Positions 16,843-24,920 of a stretch of 64,000 bases of DNA are shown here, piece by piece (position 1 is the first letter of the stretch; each line of letters starts with the position of its first letter). Source of the DNA: Streptomyces sp. yr375 (lineage in GTDB: Bacteria > Actinomycetota > Actinomycetes > Streptomycetales > Streptomycetaceae); NCBI RefSeq assembly GCF_900110755.1, contig NZ_FOFF01000042.1, forward strand, positions 1 through 64,000, given 5' to 3'. The notes beneath the pieces are model-generated. The model did not search any database, had not been told where the DNA came from, and worked only from the letters and a program-made list of their open reading frames with translations. The position numbers were made by a program, and so were the translations under genes.

Positions 16843-17930
16843 CGCCCCCTCAGCAGCGGGTCACCCGTGGGTTCAGCATGGGTGAGGAGGACGGCGGGGA
16901 GAAGCCGCCGGCCCGGCGAATCCGCACTCGGCAGCAGATCATGAACGGCGAGGGCAAGCGGCCTCCCGCCACGGTGGAGCTCAAACTGCTCGCTGGTAAC
17001 CCGTTCAACCCGCGCGACGAACTCACCGAGATCGAAGAGACAGCGGAGTCGCTGCGCGCCAAGGGACAGATTCAGCCTGTCACCGTGGTGCGGCGCGCGG
17101 CCTTCCTGGGCGCTTACCCCGGCCAGGAAGGTGAGCTCGGTGAGGAAGCCGAGTACGTCGTCATCGACGGCAACCGGCGCCTGGCGGCCGCCCCTGTGGC
17201 CGGGCTGTCAGAGCTGCGCATCGACGTCAATGACGATCTCGCCGCGAGCGCTGCGGACATCTTGGAGTCCGCGCTGATCGCCAACATCCACAGGGTGGAT
17301 GTGCCGGCACTCGATCAGGCTCGAGCGATCCAGGAGCTGCTCGCCAAGCACGGCACGCAGGAGAAGGTTGCCAAGCGCCTGGGGAAATCTGGTGCCTGGG
17401 TCTCCCAGCGTCTCGCCCTCCTTGAGCTCCCCGAGGACCTGCAGGAGAAGGTGGAGTCGAAAGAGCTGTCAGTCAAGGACGGACGCCGCATCGGGCGTCT
17501 GCCCAAGGACCAGCAGCGACCTGAGGCGGCCAAGGCCCTTAACCGGGTTAAGACCCCTCGCAAGCCTCGCGGCAAGACCGCCGCCCCTGTTGAGAGCGGC
17601 GCGCCGGCGCCAGAGGCCATGGGCACTGTCCTGCCCCACCAGGCATCTGCCGGAGGGGAGGCACCCGCGACCGCCCTTAACCCGGTTAAGACCCCCGCCC
17701 AAGGTGCCGACTCGGGTACGGATGCGACGGCTCAAGGGAAAGCTGACCAGCCGAAGCGATTGCCTTACGACGACGCCTTCTCTGTGGTCACCCACCTGCA
17801 TCTGAAGATGGAGCCGACGGTCTTCGCTGATGGCGCTCGTGTGTGGCTGAGGATTTTGCGCGAGCAGCATCCCGACGCGTACACCACGCTGCTGGAGGAA
17901 CTGGCCCAGCAGGAGCAGCAGTCGGCCTGA
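16839..17930 (+). CDS. parB: Partition DNA-binding protein ParB
   Basis: A 363-residue ParB. The N-terminal ParB domain has NPFNPRDE, SLRAKGQIQPV and VVIDGNRRLAAA; the central helix-turn-helix is KRLGKSGAWVSQRLALLELP. The usual arginine patch GNRR is present. The middle (about 225-310) is a Pro/Ala/Lys-rich linker in which two copies of ALN-x-VKTP are encoded by two palindromes that may themselves be ParB sites. The C-terminal 60 residues are helical and probably dimerise. The gene ends at a bidirectional terminator. Confidence 0.93.
   Translation: MTPPQQRVTRGFSMGEEDGGEKPPARRIRTRQQIMNGEGKRPPATVELKLLAGNPFNPRDELTEIEETAESLRAKGQIQPVTVVRRAAFLGAYPGQEGELGEEAEYVVIDGNRRLAAAPVAGLSELRIDVNDDLAASAADILESALIANIHRVDVPALDQARAIQELLAKHGTQEKVAKRLGKSGAWVSQRLALLELPEDLQEKVESKELSVKDGRRIGRLPKDQQRPEAAKALNRVKTPRKPRGKTAAPVESGAPAPEAMGTVLPHQASAGGEAPATALNPVKTPAQGADSGTDATAQGKADQPKRLPYDDAFSVVTHLHLKMEPTVFADGARVWLRILREQHPDAYTTLLEELAQQEQQSA
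17538..17552. repeat. Palindrome inside parB, copy 1 (candidate parS)
   Basis: CTTAACC-G-GGTTAAG, perfect 7-base arms around one base. AT-rich arms of this kind stand out in a gene of about 65-70% GC. The flanks GCC and ACCCC are shared with the second copy, giving a conserved unit of about 22 bases. Confidence 0.7.
17676..17690. repeat. Palindrome inside parB, copy 2 (candidate parS)
   Basis: CTTAACC-C-GGTTAAG, the exact reverse complement of copy 1 and 138 bases (46 codons) from it. Both copies keep the reading frame and encode ALN-x-VKTP. The pair looks like a small centromere within the coding region. Confidence 0.7.
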
Positions 17931-17952
17931 CGCAAACGGCCCGAAACGCAAA

Positions 17953-17998
17953 AAGCGGCCCCCGCCCCCGGATCGAGTCCGGGTGACGGGGGCCGCTT
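17953..17998. terminator. Bidirectional terminator between parB and the transfer operon
   Basis: AAGCGGCCCCCG pairs perfectly with CGGGGGCCGCTT around 22 bases, and the loop holds a second small stem (CCCGGA/TCCGGG). It lies between convergent genes with A-rich and T-rich sides, so it can serve both. Confidence 0.85.
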
Positions 17999-18003
17999 CG
18001 TGG

Positions 18004-18474
18004 TCAGGGAGCCTTCGTGGCGAGAGTGTCGTCGATGAGTATCTCGGGGGCGGGGTCGGCGGTGGAGCGCGCCGTGGTGGCCTTGTCGATGGCGGGGGCG
18101 AGTGCGTCGTAGACCCGGCCGGAGATGGCCTCCTGGTCGGGGAGGTCGGGTCCCATCCAGCCGGGGTGAGCGTCCTGGTCGAGCTGATCGAAGTACGTGA
18201 CGAGCTGGGCGCCGGTGAGCGTGACGCGGACCATGCCGCGCTGTCCGCGCGAGCCGTCGGCGGAGGTTGTCTCGACCTTCTTCAGCCCGTCCGGGCGAGT
18301 GGCCTCCCAGACGTCCTTGTTGCAGACGATGGACAGGGAGCCGATGCCCGCAGCCTTCTTCATGCGGCTGTCGTGATGGGGCGGGGACTGCGTCGACGCG
18401 CCGCACGCGGTGAGCGTCAGGACGACGGTCAGGGCGGTGGCGGCCAGGGCGGCGGTGCGGCGGATCTGCTGCAC
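18004..18474 (-). CDS. Lipoprotein at the end of the transfer operon
   Basis: A 156-residue secreted lipoprotein: signal peptide with the lipobox LTAC-GA near residue 24, then a polar domain with GSLSIVCNKDVWEATRPDG, VRVTLTGAQLVTYFDQLDQ and a helical end. No known domain is visible. It is the last gene of the leftward operon, and might be a surface component of transfer or entry exclusion; this is inference from position. Confidence 0.75.
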   Translation of the reverse strand: MQQIRRTAALAATALTVVLTLTACGASTQSPPHHDSRMKKAAGIGSLSIVCNKDVWEATRPDGLKKVETTSADGSRGQRGMVRVTLTGAQLVTYFDQLDQDAHPGWMGPDLPDQEAISGRVYDALAPAIDKATTARSTADPAPEILIDDTLATKAP

Positions 18475-18478
18475 GGAG

Positions 18479-18853
18479 TCATGCCTCCAAGGTGAGGTCG
18501 GGGTCGATGGCCCGTCCGGCGAGGGCGTGGGTGAGGAGCCGGTACGGGTCGGTCCATGCGCCGTGGATCCGGGATCTGGCGCAGTGGAGCGTGCCGGTGA
18601 GGGCGGTCTCGGTGTCGGGGTGGATGAGGACCAGGGCGACGGGGTCGGCGTCGGGCTGCTGCCCTTCGATGGGACGCCCGCGCTCCAGGGCGCGGGCGTT
18701 GGGGGTGATCCGTACGGCGATGTCGCCGTGACCGGTCCACGGGGCCGGCCTCTGTCTGGCGGTGAGCATCGCGGTGAACTCTGCGACGGCCTTGTGGTCG
18801 CCGGGGTGGAGAGGACCGGTGCCGTGGCCGCAGCGTCGGAAGCGGGCGCTCAC
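18479..18853 (-). CDS. Hypothetical protein of the transfer operon
   Basis: A 124-residue protein starting at a GTG that overlaps the preceding stop by GTGA. The sequence has a compact N-terminal part (HPGDHKAVAEFTAMLTAR), a strand-rich centre DIAVRITPNARALERG and a C-terminal helix. I do not recognise the family. Overlap with both neighbours shows tight co-translation. Confidence 0.7.
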   Translation of the reverse strand: MSARFRRCGHGTGPLHPGDHKAVAEFTAMLTARQRPAPWTGHGDIAVRITPNARALERGRPIEGQQPDADPVALVLIHPDTETALTGTLHCARSRIHGAWTDPYRLLTHALAGRAIDPDLTLEA

Positions 18854-19026
18854 GCGGCGGGGCTGTCGGCGATGACGAGGAAGCTGTCGGAGCGCAGGTC
18901 CATGACGACCCGGGCGGGCTGTCCCTGGGCCTGCTGTTGGGCGGCGTACTCGTCTGCGGGCCAGGAGCCGCGGGGGCCGCCGGCGGGGAAACGCTCCAGG
19001 ACGGTGCGCGGGGGCTGGTCGGACAT
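18850..19026 (-). CDS. Small protein of the transfer operon
   Basis: A 58-residue protein from MSDQPPRTVLERFP to FLVIADSPAA. It is coupled at both ends, sharing a base with the upstream stop (TGATG) and four with the next start. Too short for a confident fold; the end looks like one beta hairpin. Confidence 0.65.
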   Translation of the reverse strand: MSDQPPRTVLERFPAGGPRGSWPADEYAAQQQAQGQPARVVMDLRSDSFLVIADSPAA

Positions 19027-19487
19027 CAGGAAGCCTCCTGGTCGGTGAAGGAGAGCTGGAGTGCGGGGCGTGCTGTGCGGGGCGTGGACGGCCGGGGCGG
19101 GGCGGGCGGCTCGATGCGTTCGAGGTCGGCGTCGGTGAGGAAGCCGAGCTGTCCGGCGGCGGCCGCGCGGGCGGCGAGGGTGATCGAGCGGGTGATCCGG
19201 TGGTGGCCGTGGTCGATGCGCAGGTGGCACAGCTGGCAGGCGGCGAGCAGGTTCTCGTCTCGCACGTCTTCGGGGGTGTGGTTGAGGTGGGCGGTGGTGA
19301 GGCCGACCACGGAGCCGGTGTCGGGGTTGATCTGCTCGTGGACGGCGGGGCAGCGGCCGCCCGGGTGCGCCAGGCCGCAGTGGCCCGTGCACTCGCAGCG
19401 GCCGCCTGCCCGCTCGAACCGGATCCGCGCGCTGATCTCGTTCCAGTCGCGCGGGTACCGGTGCAGGTTCTCGGGACGGATGGGCAC
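19026..19487 (-). CDS. HNH endonuclease-like protein
   Basis: A 153-residue protein with the HNH pattern: CECTGHCG and a Cys before it, TTAHLNHTPEDVRDENL (the H-N core), then CQLCHLRID. These are the zinc and metal ligands of the HNH/McrA-type nuclease fold. It would cut double-stranded DNA. The C-terminal 50 residues are Pro/Arg-rich and variable. Small HNH proteins occur in many actinomycete plasmid operons, where the role is not established. Confidence 0.8.
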   Translation of the reverse strand: MPIRPENLHRYPRDWNEISARIRFERAGGRCECTGHCGLAHPGGRCPAVHEQINPDTGSVVGLTTAHLNHTPEDVRDENLLAACQLCHLRIDHGHHRITRSITLAARAAAAGQLGFLTDADLERIEPPAPPRPSTPRTARPALQLSFTDQEAS

Positions 19488-19497
19488 AGCGGCTGTC

Positions 19498-19986
19498 CTA
19501 CTCGCCGCCGGCGGCCTGGCGGTGCTCGAAGGCTTCGAGCAGCTCGCCCAGGTCGTTCGGCTCGGGCGCGGTGCCGACCCACGTGCCGCCCTCGGTGAAC
19601 ACCTCCACGTCGGTGGTGTCGGCGTCGAACCAGCAGACGTACGGGCCGTACCGCTCGATGACCGCCGTGGCGACGGCGGCCGGGTCGGACATCGGTGGCG
19701 CGGGCTCCAGCAGCTCCAGTTCGGTGACGACCAGCCCCATCGGCTCGTCCGGCGTGCGGGGCAGCCGGAGGTAGCCGGTGACGCGCAACTGGTCGCCGGG
19801 CACCATCTCGTGCAGCACCTTGTGCGCCAACGCCGGGTCGTCGACGCTGCACGGCAGGATCATCTCGTCCGTGCGCTCGTCCGTCGGGGAGACCGTGAGC
19901 CGGAACCGCGCCGTCGACCCGTGCACGTCGCCGGGCACGGTCTCTTCGTCCAGGAAGCCGTCCAGAGCTATCGGGTCGGTGTCCAC
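19498..19986 (-). CDS. Conserved hypothetical protein of the transfer operon
   Basis: A 162-residue acidic protein. Residues 20-95 are strand-rich (TARFRLTVSPTDER, GDQLRVTGYLRLPRT), which could be an OB-like fold and would suit single-stranded DNA or oligonucleotide binding. The rest is helical with YGPYVCWFDADTTDVEVF. No family can be named with confidence. Confidence 0.65.
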   Translation of the reverse strand: MDTDPIALDGFLDEETVPGDVHGSTARFRLTVSPTDERTDEMILPCSVDDPALAHKVLHEMVPGDQLRVTGYLRLPRTPDEPMGLVVTELELLEPAPPMSDPAAVATAVIERYGPYVCWFDADTTDVEVFTEGGTWVGTAPEPNDLGELLEAFEHRQAAGGE

Positions 19987-19989
19987 GGC

Positions 19990-20799
19990 TCAGCTGGCCT
20001 TCCGGACCGGTGCCTCGTGGGCGGCGTCGTACGCCTCGAGGACCGCCTTGCGGACCATGCCCGCGTCGGCGACCTGGTGGCCGTTCGCTCGCGCCCAGGT
20101 CCGGATGACGGTGAGCTCCTCCCTGCTGCGCCCACTGCCCAGGCCGGAGCGGATCGGGGTGGGCGCGACCGTCGCCGCGGAGGCGGTGCCGGCCTTCACG
20201 GCGCGCAGGTCTTCCTGTGCCTTCTCCAGTTCGGCCTTGAGGCGGGTGACGCGGTCCTCGGCTTCGCGCTGTGCGTCGTCGGTGGCCCGCCGGGCGGTCA
20301 GCTCGGCAAGGTCACCGCGGACCCGGGCGGCCTTGTTCCGGATGCTGGCCGTGGGGTGGCCCTCGGCCCAGGCGAGCAGCTGCTCCACGCCGTCGGTCTC
20401 GGTGCTGTCGGCCTCGGTGGCGTCGTCGGTGGGCGTGCTGCGCGGCGGGTCGTTGGTCTCCGCAAGGGCGGTGATCTCGTCCTCGGTCAGTCCGGTGGCG
20501 TCCGTGATGGCGGCGGTGTTCGCCCCGTCGTAGTACATGGACAGCGCGGTCGCTTCGGTCACGTTGAGGGGGCGCTCGTTCATGCCGGTTTCTCCTGCGT
20601 GGTCGGGGATGAGGGGGAGCAGGGCGGTGAGGGTGTCGTCGTCGCCGGGCAGACCGACGGCGTCCAGGAGGAGGACCAGGTCCTCCTTGCCGCTCGCGTG
20701 GCGGGCGACGGTGCGGGCCGCGGCGGCCTGCTGTTCCACGGGGTTGGGGTTCAGGGGCAAGCCCTCGGCTTGGAGGGCCTCCTGCCAGTCGCCGAACAT
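19990..20799 (-). CDS. Protein with a C-terminal Lsr2-type DNA-binding domain
   Basis: A 269-residue protein. The C-terminal 45 residues, with ELTVIRTWARANGHQVADAG and a following helix, match the Lsr2 DNA-binding unit (IR-x-WA-x-NG), although the RGR AT-hook in Lsr2 reads DAG here. The middle is a coiled coil (LTARRATDDAQREAEDRVTR) and an HTH-like helix pair precedes it (AITDATGLTEDEITALAE). Lsr2 silences foreign AT-rich DNA in actinobacteria; a plasmid copy might counter or borrow that. It shares one base with the upstream stop (TGATG). Confidence 0.7.
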   Translation of the reverse strand: MFGDWQEALQAEGLPLNPNPVEQQAAAARTVARHASGKEDLVLLLDAVGLPGDDDTLTALLPLIPDHAGETGMNERPLNVTEATALSMYYDGANTAAITDATGLTEDEITALAETNDPPRSTPTDDATEADSTETDGVEQLLAWAEGHPTASIRNKAARVRGDLAELTARRATDDAQREAEDRVTRLKAELEKAQEDLRAVKAGTASAATVAPTPIRSGLGSGRSREELTVIRTWARANGHQVADAGMVRKAVLEAYDAAHEAPVRKAS

Positions 20800-21347
20800 C
20801 ACGCGGCCGCCTTGGTGGACAGGGCGGCCTTGAGGACCGCCATGTTCTGCGCCTGCCGGGCCGGGGTCATCGGTTCCTTCCACGGCTCGTACGGGGCGGG
20901 CCGGGTGGGGATGAGCTCCAGCTCCAGGCGGGCCATCACCTGGTCGCGGACGGGCGGCGGGGCGAGGCGGGCCGCCTCCTGCTTCTCCTGCCGCTGGCGG
21001 TCCTGTTCGGCGACCACGCCGACCCAGTCGTCCCCGAGGCGCCGTTTGAGGCCCTTGCGGAGCGTGGCCCGCTGCCGGGCGGTGGTCGCCGCCCACACGC
21101 CGGTCGGTGTCAGCTGCCTGTTGGCCAGGGCCCACTTGAGGCAGCCGGTGACGATCGGGCAGCCGGAGCAGGCGAGCTTGGCCTTGGCGAGGGCCTTTTC
21201 CCGCTCCATGCGGTCGGCGATGTCCTCGATGGCGAACAGCTTCGGGTCGTTCTGGCAGCGGGTCCGGGTGTCGGTGTGGGGGAAGGGGATCCGGTCGTCG
21301 GCCACCACGGACGGGGCGTTCGGGATGCCGGTACGCGCACCGCTCAT
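20799..21347 (-). CDS. WhiB-like iron-sulfur regulator (divergent)
   Basis: A 182-residue protein with four cysteines at 31, 60, 63 and 69 (C-x28-C-x2-C-x5-C), followed by GVWAATT in place of the usual GVWGG turn. WhiB-like proteins bind a [4Fe-4S] cluster and usually partner the primary sigma factor. The C-terminal 100 residues are charged and helical, longer than usual for the family. A second, more typical member heads this operon. Coupled to both neighbours. Confidence 0.85.
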   Translation of the reverse strand: MSGARTGIPNAPSVVADDRIPFPHTDTRTRCQNDPKLFAIEDIADRMEREKALAKAKLACSGCPIVTGCLKWALANRQLTPTGVWAATTARQRATLRKGLKRRLGDDWVGVVAEQDRQRQEKQEAARLAPPPVRDQVMARLELELIPTRPAPYEPWKEPMTPARQAQNMAVLKAALSTKAAA

Positions 21348-21805
21348 GACGGGACCTCCGTGAGCTGTGGGGCGAGGTCGGGCAGCTGGACGAGGACCTG
21401 CTCGAAGACGGCGAGCGGGACGCGCCACGGTCCGAGCTGGCCGTCGCAGGGCACCGGCAGGGCCAGCGGGTGGACGTCGTCCAGGTCCAGGTGGAAGCAG
21501 TCGGGCTGCGCCCAGGGGCCGCACGCCTCGCCGGGGTCGGTGTGGGAGCCGGTGATGCGGACGATGCCGAGGACGGCGCTGAAGTGCAGCTCGTGGCCGC
21601 GGATCGTGCGGGCCACGAGCGGGTCGCGCAGGGCGGCCCGGTCCATGGTCTTCTGGGCTCCGGCGTGCAGCAGGCGCCAGCCCGGCGCCCAGGCGCGGGG
21701 CCGGTTCTCCACGCGCTTGTCGCCGTGCAGGATGCAGGCCGCCCAGGGCTGCTTGATGGTGATGCCGCGGATGTGGTCCGGGGCGTAGAGCGTCGGCTTC
21801 TTCAC
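21344..21805 (-). CDS. ASCH/PUA-like domain protein
   Basis: A 153-residue protein starting MKKPTLYAPDHIRGITIKQ. The segment ITIKQPWAACILHGDKRVENR and RLLHAG is the signature start of ASCH domains, which share a fold with PUA RNA-binding modules. These proteins are proposed to bind RNA or modified nucleotides. It overlaps both neighbours by four bases. Confidence 0.8.
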   Translation of the reverse strand: MKKPTLYAPDHIRGITIKQPWAACILHGDKRVENRPRAWAPGWRLLHAGAQKTMDRAALRDPLVARTIRGHELHFSAVLGIVRITGSHTDPGEACGPWAQPDCFHLDLDDVHPLALPVPCDGQLGPWRVPLAVFEQVLVQLPDLAPQLTEVPS

Positions 21806-22482
21806 GCGGCGGCCCCGAGGGTGTCGGTGCCCGGCCGCCCGGCGCGCCGGCCGTTGATGGACGGCACCGTGGCGTGCTGCGCCCCGGCGAGGACCGGACG
21901 GCCGGTGTGCTTGCCCGCGTACATCGCGGCGTCGGCGGCCCGCTGGAGCAGGGACAGGTCCGTCGTGCCGAGGATGTCGGGGCAGGCGGCGCCGATCGAG
22001 GCGGCGACGTCGACCAGGACGCCGTCGTCGACCTCCACCGGCTGAGCGAGCAGCTGCGTGAGCTGGGCGAGACGGAGCTCGCGGCGGGCCGGGCCGATCC
22101 GGACCGCGAAGGCGAACTCGTCCCCTCCGATCCTGCCGACCGCCCCGCGGCTGCCCGCCCAGGCGGTGAGCCGCTGCGCGGTGGCGGCCAGGACGCGGTC
22201 GCCGGCGGCGTGCCCGCCGGGTCCGTCGTTGATCTGCTTGAAGTGGTCCAGGTCCACGATGCCGACCAGGGCGTGGTCGCCGTACCGGTCGGTGATCTGC
22301 CGGGCCTTGACGGTGAAACCGTCGCGTCCGAGCAGACCCGTGAGCGGGTCGCGTCGGGCGGCGGACAGCTTCCTGTGCAGGCTGACCGCGTGCACGGTCC
22401 AGCCGGTCAGCGGCACGGCGAGCGTGGTGATGAACAGGGCGCGTTGCCCGATCGGGGCCTGTACGCGCACGGTGGAGGCCAT
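21802..22482 (-). CDS. GGDEF-domain diguanylate cyclase-like protein
   Basis: A 226-residue protein with a hydrophobic segment near residues 16-35 and one GGDEF domain: DPLTGLLGRDGF, VGIVDLDHFKQIND and the intact signature GRIGGDEFAF. The second metal Asp in DLDHFK is present, so cyclase activity is plausible. No RxxD inhibitory site is visible five residues before GGDEF. The start has GGGAGAG upstream. Cyclic di-GMP controls development in Streptomyces, so this gene could let the plasmid tune its host. A Pycsar-effector-like gene lies in the same operon. Confidence 0.88.
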   Translation of the reverse strand: MASTVRVQAPIGQRALFITTLAVPLTGWTVHAVSLHRKLSAARRDPLTGLLGRDGFTVKARQITDRYGDHALVGIVDLDHFKQINDGPGGHAAGDRVLAATAQRLTAWAGSRGAVGRIGGDEFAFAVRIGPARRELRLAQLTQLLAQPVEVDDGVLVDVAASIGAACPDILGTTDLSLLQRAADAAMYAGKHTGRPVLAGAQHATVPSINGRRAGRPGTDTLGAAA

Positions 22483-22571
22483 ACTGGTCTCTCCCTCTCG
22501 TCTTGTACGGGATGGGTGGCCCGGGGCGGCCGACTGGTTTTCCGGCCTTTGGCGGCCGTCCCGGGGCGGAT

Positions 22572-22868
22572 TCAGAACGTGCGGCGCGTGCCGAACAGGC
22601 CGTGGGGGTTCACCCAGGGAGTGGCCGTCGCCTTGTTCCAGTCGAGGTCCCAGTCGGGCCGCAGCCCCCGGGCACCCCAACCGCTGACGAACTCGTGCGG
22701 GATCTCCTGTCCGGCCTGGTGCAGCAGCCGCGCCTTGTCGTGTGCGTCGTGCGCGGCGTTGCGGGCAGCGAGGGGGTCGTCGGCCAGGCCGACGAAGATG
22801 TGGATGCGCTGCCCTGGCTGGTCGTTGTGCTTGGTCGGGACGTCAACTTCGAAGTAGCGAAGCGGCAT
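22572..22868 (-). CDS. Hypothetical protein of the transfer operon
   Basis: A 98-residue protein beginning MPLRYFEVDVP; AAGGAG lies 9 bases before this ATG, which is why it is preferred to ATGs further up. Strand-rich first half (IHIFVGLADDP), a helix with many His and Ala, and a Trp-rich end. No family recognised. Confidence 0.7.
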   Translation of the reverse strand: MPLRYFEVDVPTKHNDQPGQRIHIFVGLADDPLAARNAAHDAHDKARLLHQAGQEIPHEFVSGWGARGLRPDWDLDWNKATATPWVNPHGLFGTRRTF

Positions 22869-22912
22869 GACGCCCATCTCCTTCCATTGCTGGTCGTGGC
22901 GGAACACCGCGA

Positions 22913-22939
22913 CCGCCCCGGCCGGGAAGGCCGGGGCGG
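22913..22939. repeat. Operon-internal stem-loop, copy 1
   Basis: CCGCCCCGGCC/GGCCGGGGCGG with a 5-base loop, in the gap between two operon genes. Two further copies with the same 11-base arms occur in other gaps of this operon. It may protect or trim the transcript or attenuate it. Confidence 0.7.
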
Positions 22940-22972
22940 CACGGAGGAACGCCGCGTCCACGCGGGGCAAGG

Positions 22973-23389
22973 TCAGCGCTTCGCGGCCTCCGCGACGATC
23001 TCGGCGTGGTCGAACGCGAGGTCCGGGAGCGCGTCCAGGGGCCACCAGCGGGCGGCGGTGGCGTCGTCCCCGGCCGTCGGCTGGACCAGCGTGGTCAGGG
23101 TGGCGGTGTAGGCGACGCTGACGTACCGGCCGCGCGGGTCACGGTCGGGGGCGTCGTAGGCGCCCACCTGCCGCAGGTCGGCGGCGGGAACGCTGATGCC
23201 GGTCTCTTGCTCCAGCTCGCGCGACCCGGCGGCCAGGCTGGTCTCTCCCCTGTCCACGTGGCCGCCGGGCAGGGCCCACCGTCCCTTGAACGGGTCCCAG
23301 CCCCGCTCGATCAGCAGGACGTGGCCGGCGGCGAGCAGGACGACGTCGGCGGTGTAGCGGATCGTCTCGTCGGTGGTGTCGGTGATCAC
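22973..23389 (-). CDS. Nudix hydrolase
   Basis: A 138-residue protein with the Nudix box GGHVDRGETSLAAGSRELEQE followed by TG (G-x5-E-x7-RE-x2-E-x-G pattern), which binds the metal and the diphosphate. Such enzymes hydrolyse nucleoside diphosphate compounds. The GTG start is chosen from AGGAG 7 bases upstream; no ATG is near. Substrate is unknown. Confidence 0.9.
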   Translation of the reverse strand: MITDTTDETIRYTADVVLLAAGHVLLIERGWDPFKGRWALPGGHVDRGETSLAAGSRELEQETGISVPAADLRQVGAYDAPDRDPRGRYVSVAYTATLTTLVQPTAGDDATAARWWPLDALPDLAFDHAEIVAEAAKR

Positions 23390-23424
23390 CAGATGTCTCC
23401 TGGTCTCGAAGAGGATGAAGCAGG

Positions 23425-23450
23425 CCGCCCCGGCCGGTGGGCCGGGGCGG
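23425..23450. repeat. Operon-internal stem-loop, copy 2
   Basis: Same arms as copy 1 (CCGCCCCGGCC/GGCCGGGGCGG), 4-base loop, and the same right flank CACGGAGGAACGC. The conserved flank shows that this is a duplicated element, not two chance GC-rich stems. Confidence 0.75.
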
Positions 23451-23475
23451 CACGGAGGAACGCTCGGGGAGGCGG

Positions 23476-24273
23476 TCAGGCCGGGACGGAGGCCGGGGTG
23501 TCGAGTCCGGCTCCGAGCAGCAGGGCGCGGACCGACTGCTCGTACTCGCCGTTGCGGATCCGGTCGAACATGAGCTGACCGGCGACCAGGCAGCGGGCCC
23601 GCAGCTGGATCCTGGCGACGGCGTACGGCTCGGCTCCGGCGTCGGTCGCGGCCTGCGCGGCGGCGTCTGCGGCGAGCTGGTTGGCCGTGGCAAGGCCGGC
23701 CGAACGGCGGGAGTACCGGGCCCGCCAGTGCACCCAGTCGGTCAGGGCGCGGGTGTCGTCCACCCGCTCCTCCCACTTGGCGTAGGTGCGGCGGGTGCCC
23801 TCGGGGTCGGCGGCCCACTCTTCGGCCCACTGCCGAGCGAGGTCGGGCAGCTGCGCGAGGACCGCCAGCACCTGCATGCCGCGGTGCCCGAACGCACGCC
23901 ACGCCTCGGTCTCCCTGACGACGCGGATCTGGTGGGACATCAGCCAGTACGGGGCGAAGTCTTCACCCCAGTTGCCGGTCTCACCGAGCGGCTCGACCTC
24001 CCACAGCCGCACCGGCCAGCGCTCCTCGAGGCGCTCCAGGATCTCGCCGGGCCGGGTGTACATGTGGAAGTACGAGAACGGCTTGTCGGTGTACCACTTC
24101 TGCCCGGGGCTGGGGTGGTCGATGGTCTCGCCGATGTGGTTGGCGAGGTTGACGGTCGGGATGGTCTCGCCCAGGTTGCTGTAGTAGCGGGCGAGGTGCT
24201 CGCAGGTGGGCGGGACGGTGCCGTCGGGCCGGGTCGCCATGTAGTGGACGACGGGCCGGGCGCTGCGTGCCAT
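23476..24273 (-). CDS. Conserved hypothetical protein of the transfer operon
   Basis: A 265-residue soluble protein starting MARSARPVVHYMATRPDG. The first half is rich in Trp, Tyr and His (KWYTDKPFSYFHMYTRPG), the second half is helical and Ala-rich. I do not recognise the family. It sits in the core of the leftward operon, with its own ribosome site (CTGGAGGAACCCC). Confidence 0.7.
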   Translation of the reverse strand: MARSARPVVHYMATRPDGTVPPTCEHLARYYSNLGETIPTVNLANHIGETIDHPSPGQKWYTDKPFSYFHMYTRPGEILERLEERWPVRLWEVEPLGETGNWGEDFAPYWLMSHQIRVVRETEAWRAFGHRGMQVLAVLAQLPDLARQWAEEWAADPEGTRRTYAKWEERVDDTRALTDWVHWRARYSRRSAGLATANQLAADAAAQAATDAGAEPYAVARIQLRARCLVAGQLMFDRIRNGEYEQSVRALLLGAGLDTPASVPA

Positions 24274-24313
24274 GGGGTTCCTCCAGGTCGGGAACGTGCA
24301 GGTGGCGGTCGGG

Positions 24314-24880
24314 TCAGCGGCGGGGGTTCTTGTGGCCGCGCAGCTCGTCCACGCGGGTCGCGGTGTGCGCGAGGCCCTGGGCGAGGGTGGCGAGGCGCTG
24401 GGCGTCGTCGCCGACGGGCTGGGACCAGATGAGGCCGGCGGCGAAGTAGGTGGCGTGCGCGGCGAGCTCCTGCGCCTGCTTGGCCAGGTTCTCCCGCTCC
24501 GCTCCCAGCGGGTCGTGGTGAGCGGTCCGTTCGGGAAGCGGCTGTTCGACCAGGCGCTCCAGGATGAGGGCGAGGGCGTCGGCGATGGCGTCCAGGTCGC
24601 CTTCGGCGAGCCAGGCGTCGATGGTGTCGTGGCCGGTGAGGTCGGGGGTGTACTTCGCGTACCGGCGGCGGCCGAAGTCGTCGGTGTCGGCCGGGGCCAG
24701 GACGAAGACCAGCCGGGCGTTCTTGCGCTCCGGGTAGAGCGTGAGTTCGCGGTCGGCGGTCTCGTTGGTGAGTACCAGGGGCCACTCGGGGGCGGCGGGC
24801 GGCGTCCACTCGGTGCCGAGGATGCCGGTGACGACGGTCATGAGGCGGTCGGCCGGGATCGCGGTGAGGGTGCGGGGCAA
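24314..24880 (-). CDS. Hypothetical protein of the transfer operon
   Basis: A 188-residue acidic protein. The first 75 residues alternate strands and turns (PLVLTNETADRELTLYPE, ARLVFVLAPAD); the rest is helical with coiled-coil tendency. No known family. Ribosome site CGGAGGA lies close before the ATG. Confidence 0.7.
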   Translation of the reverse strand: MPRTLTAIPADRLMTVVTGILGTEWTPPAAPEWPLVLTNETADRELTLYPERKNARLVFVLAPADTDDFGRRRYAKYTPDLTGHDTIDAWLAEGDLDAIADALALILERLVEQPLPERTAHHDPLGAERENLAKQAQELAAHATYFAAGLIWSQPVGDDAQRLATLAQGLAHTATRVDELRGHKNPRR

Positions 24881-24920
24881 CGGGTCCTCCGTGCGGTGGG
24901 TGAAGGGGACCGAGCTGCGG

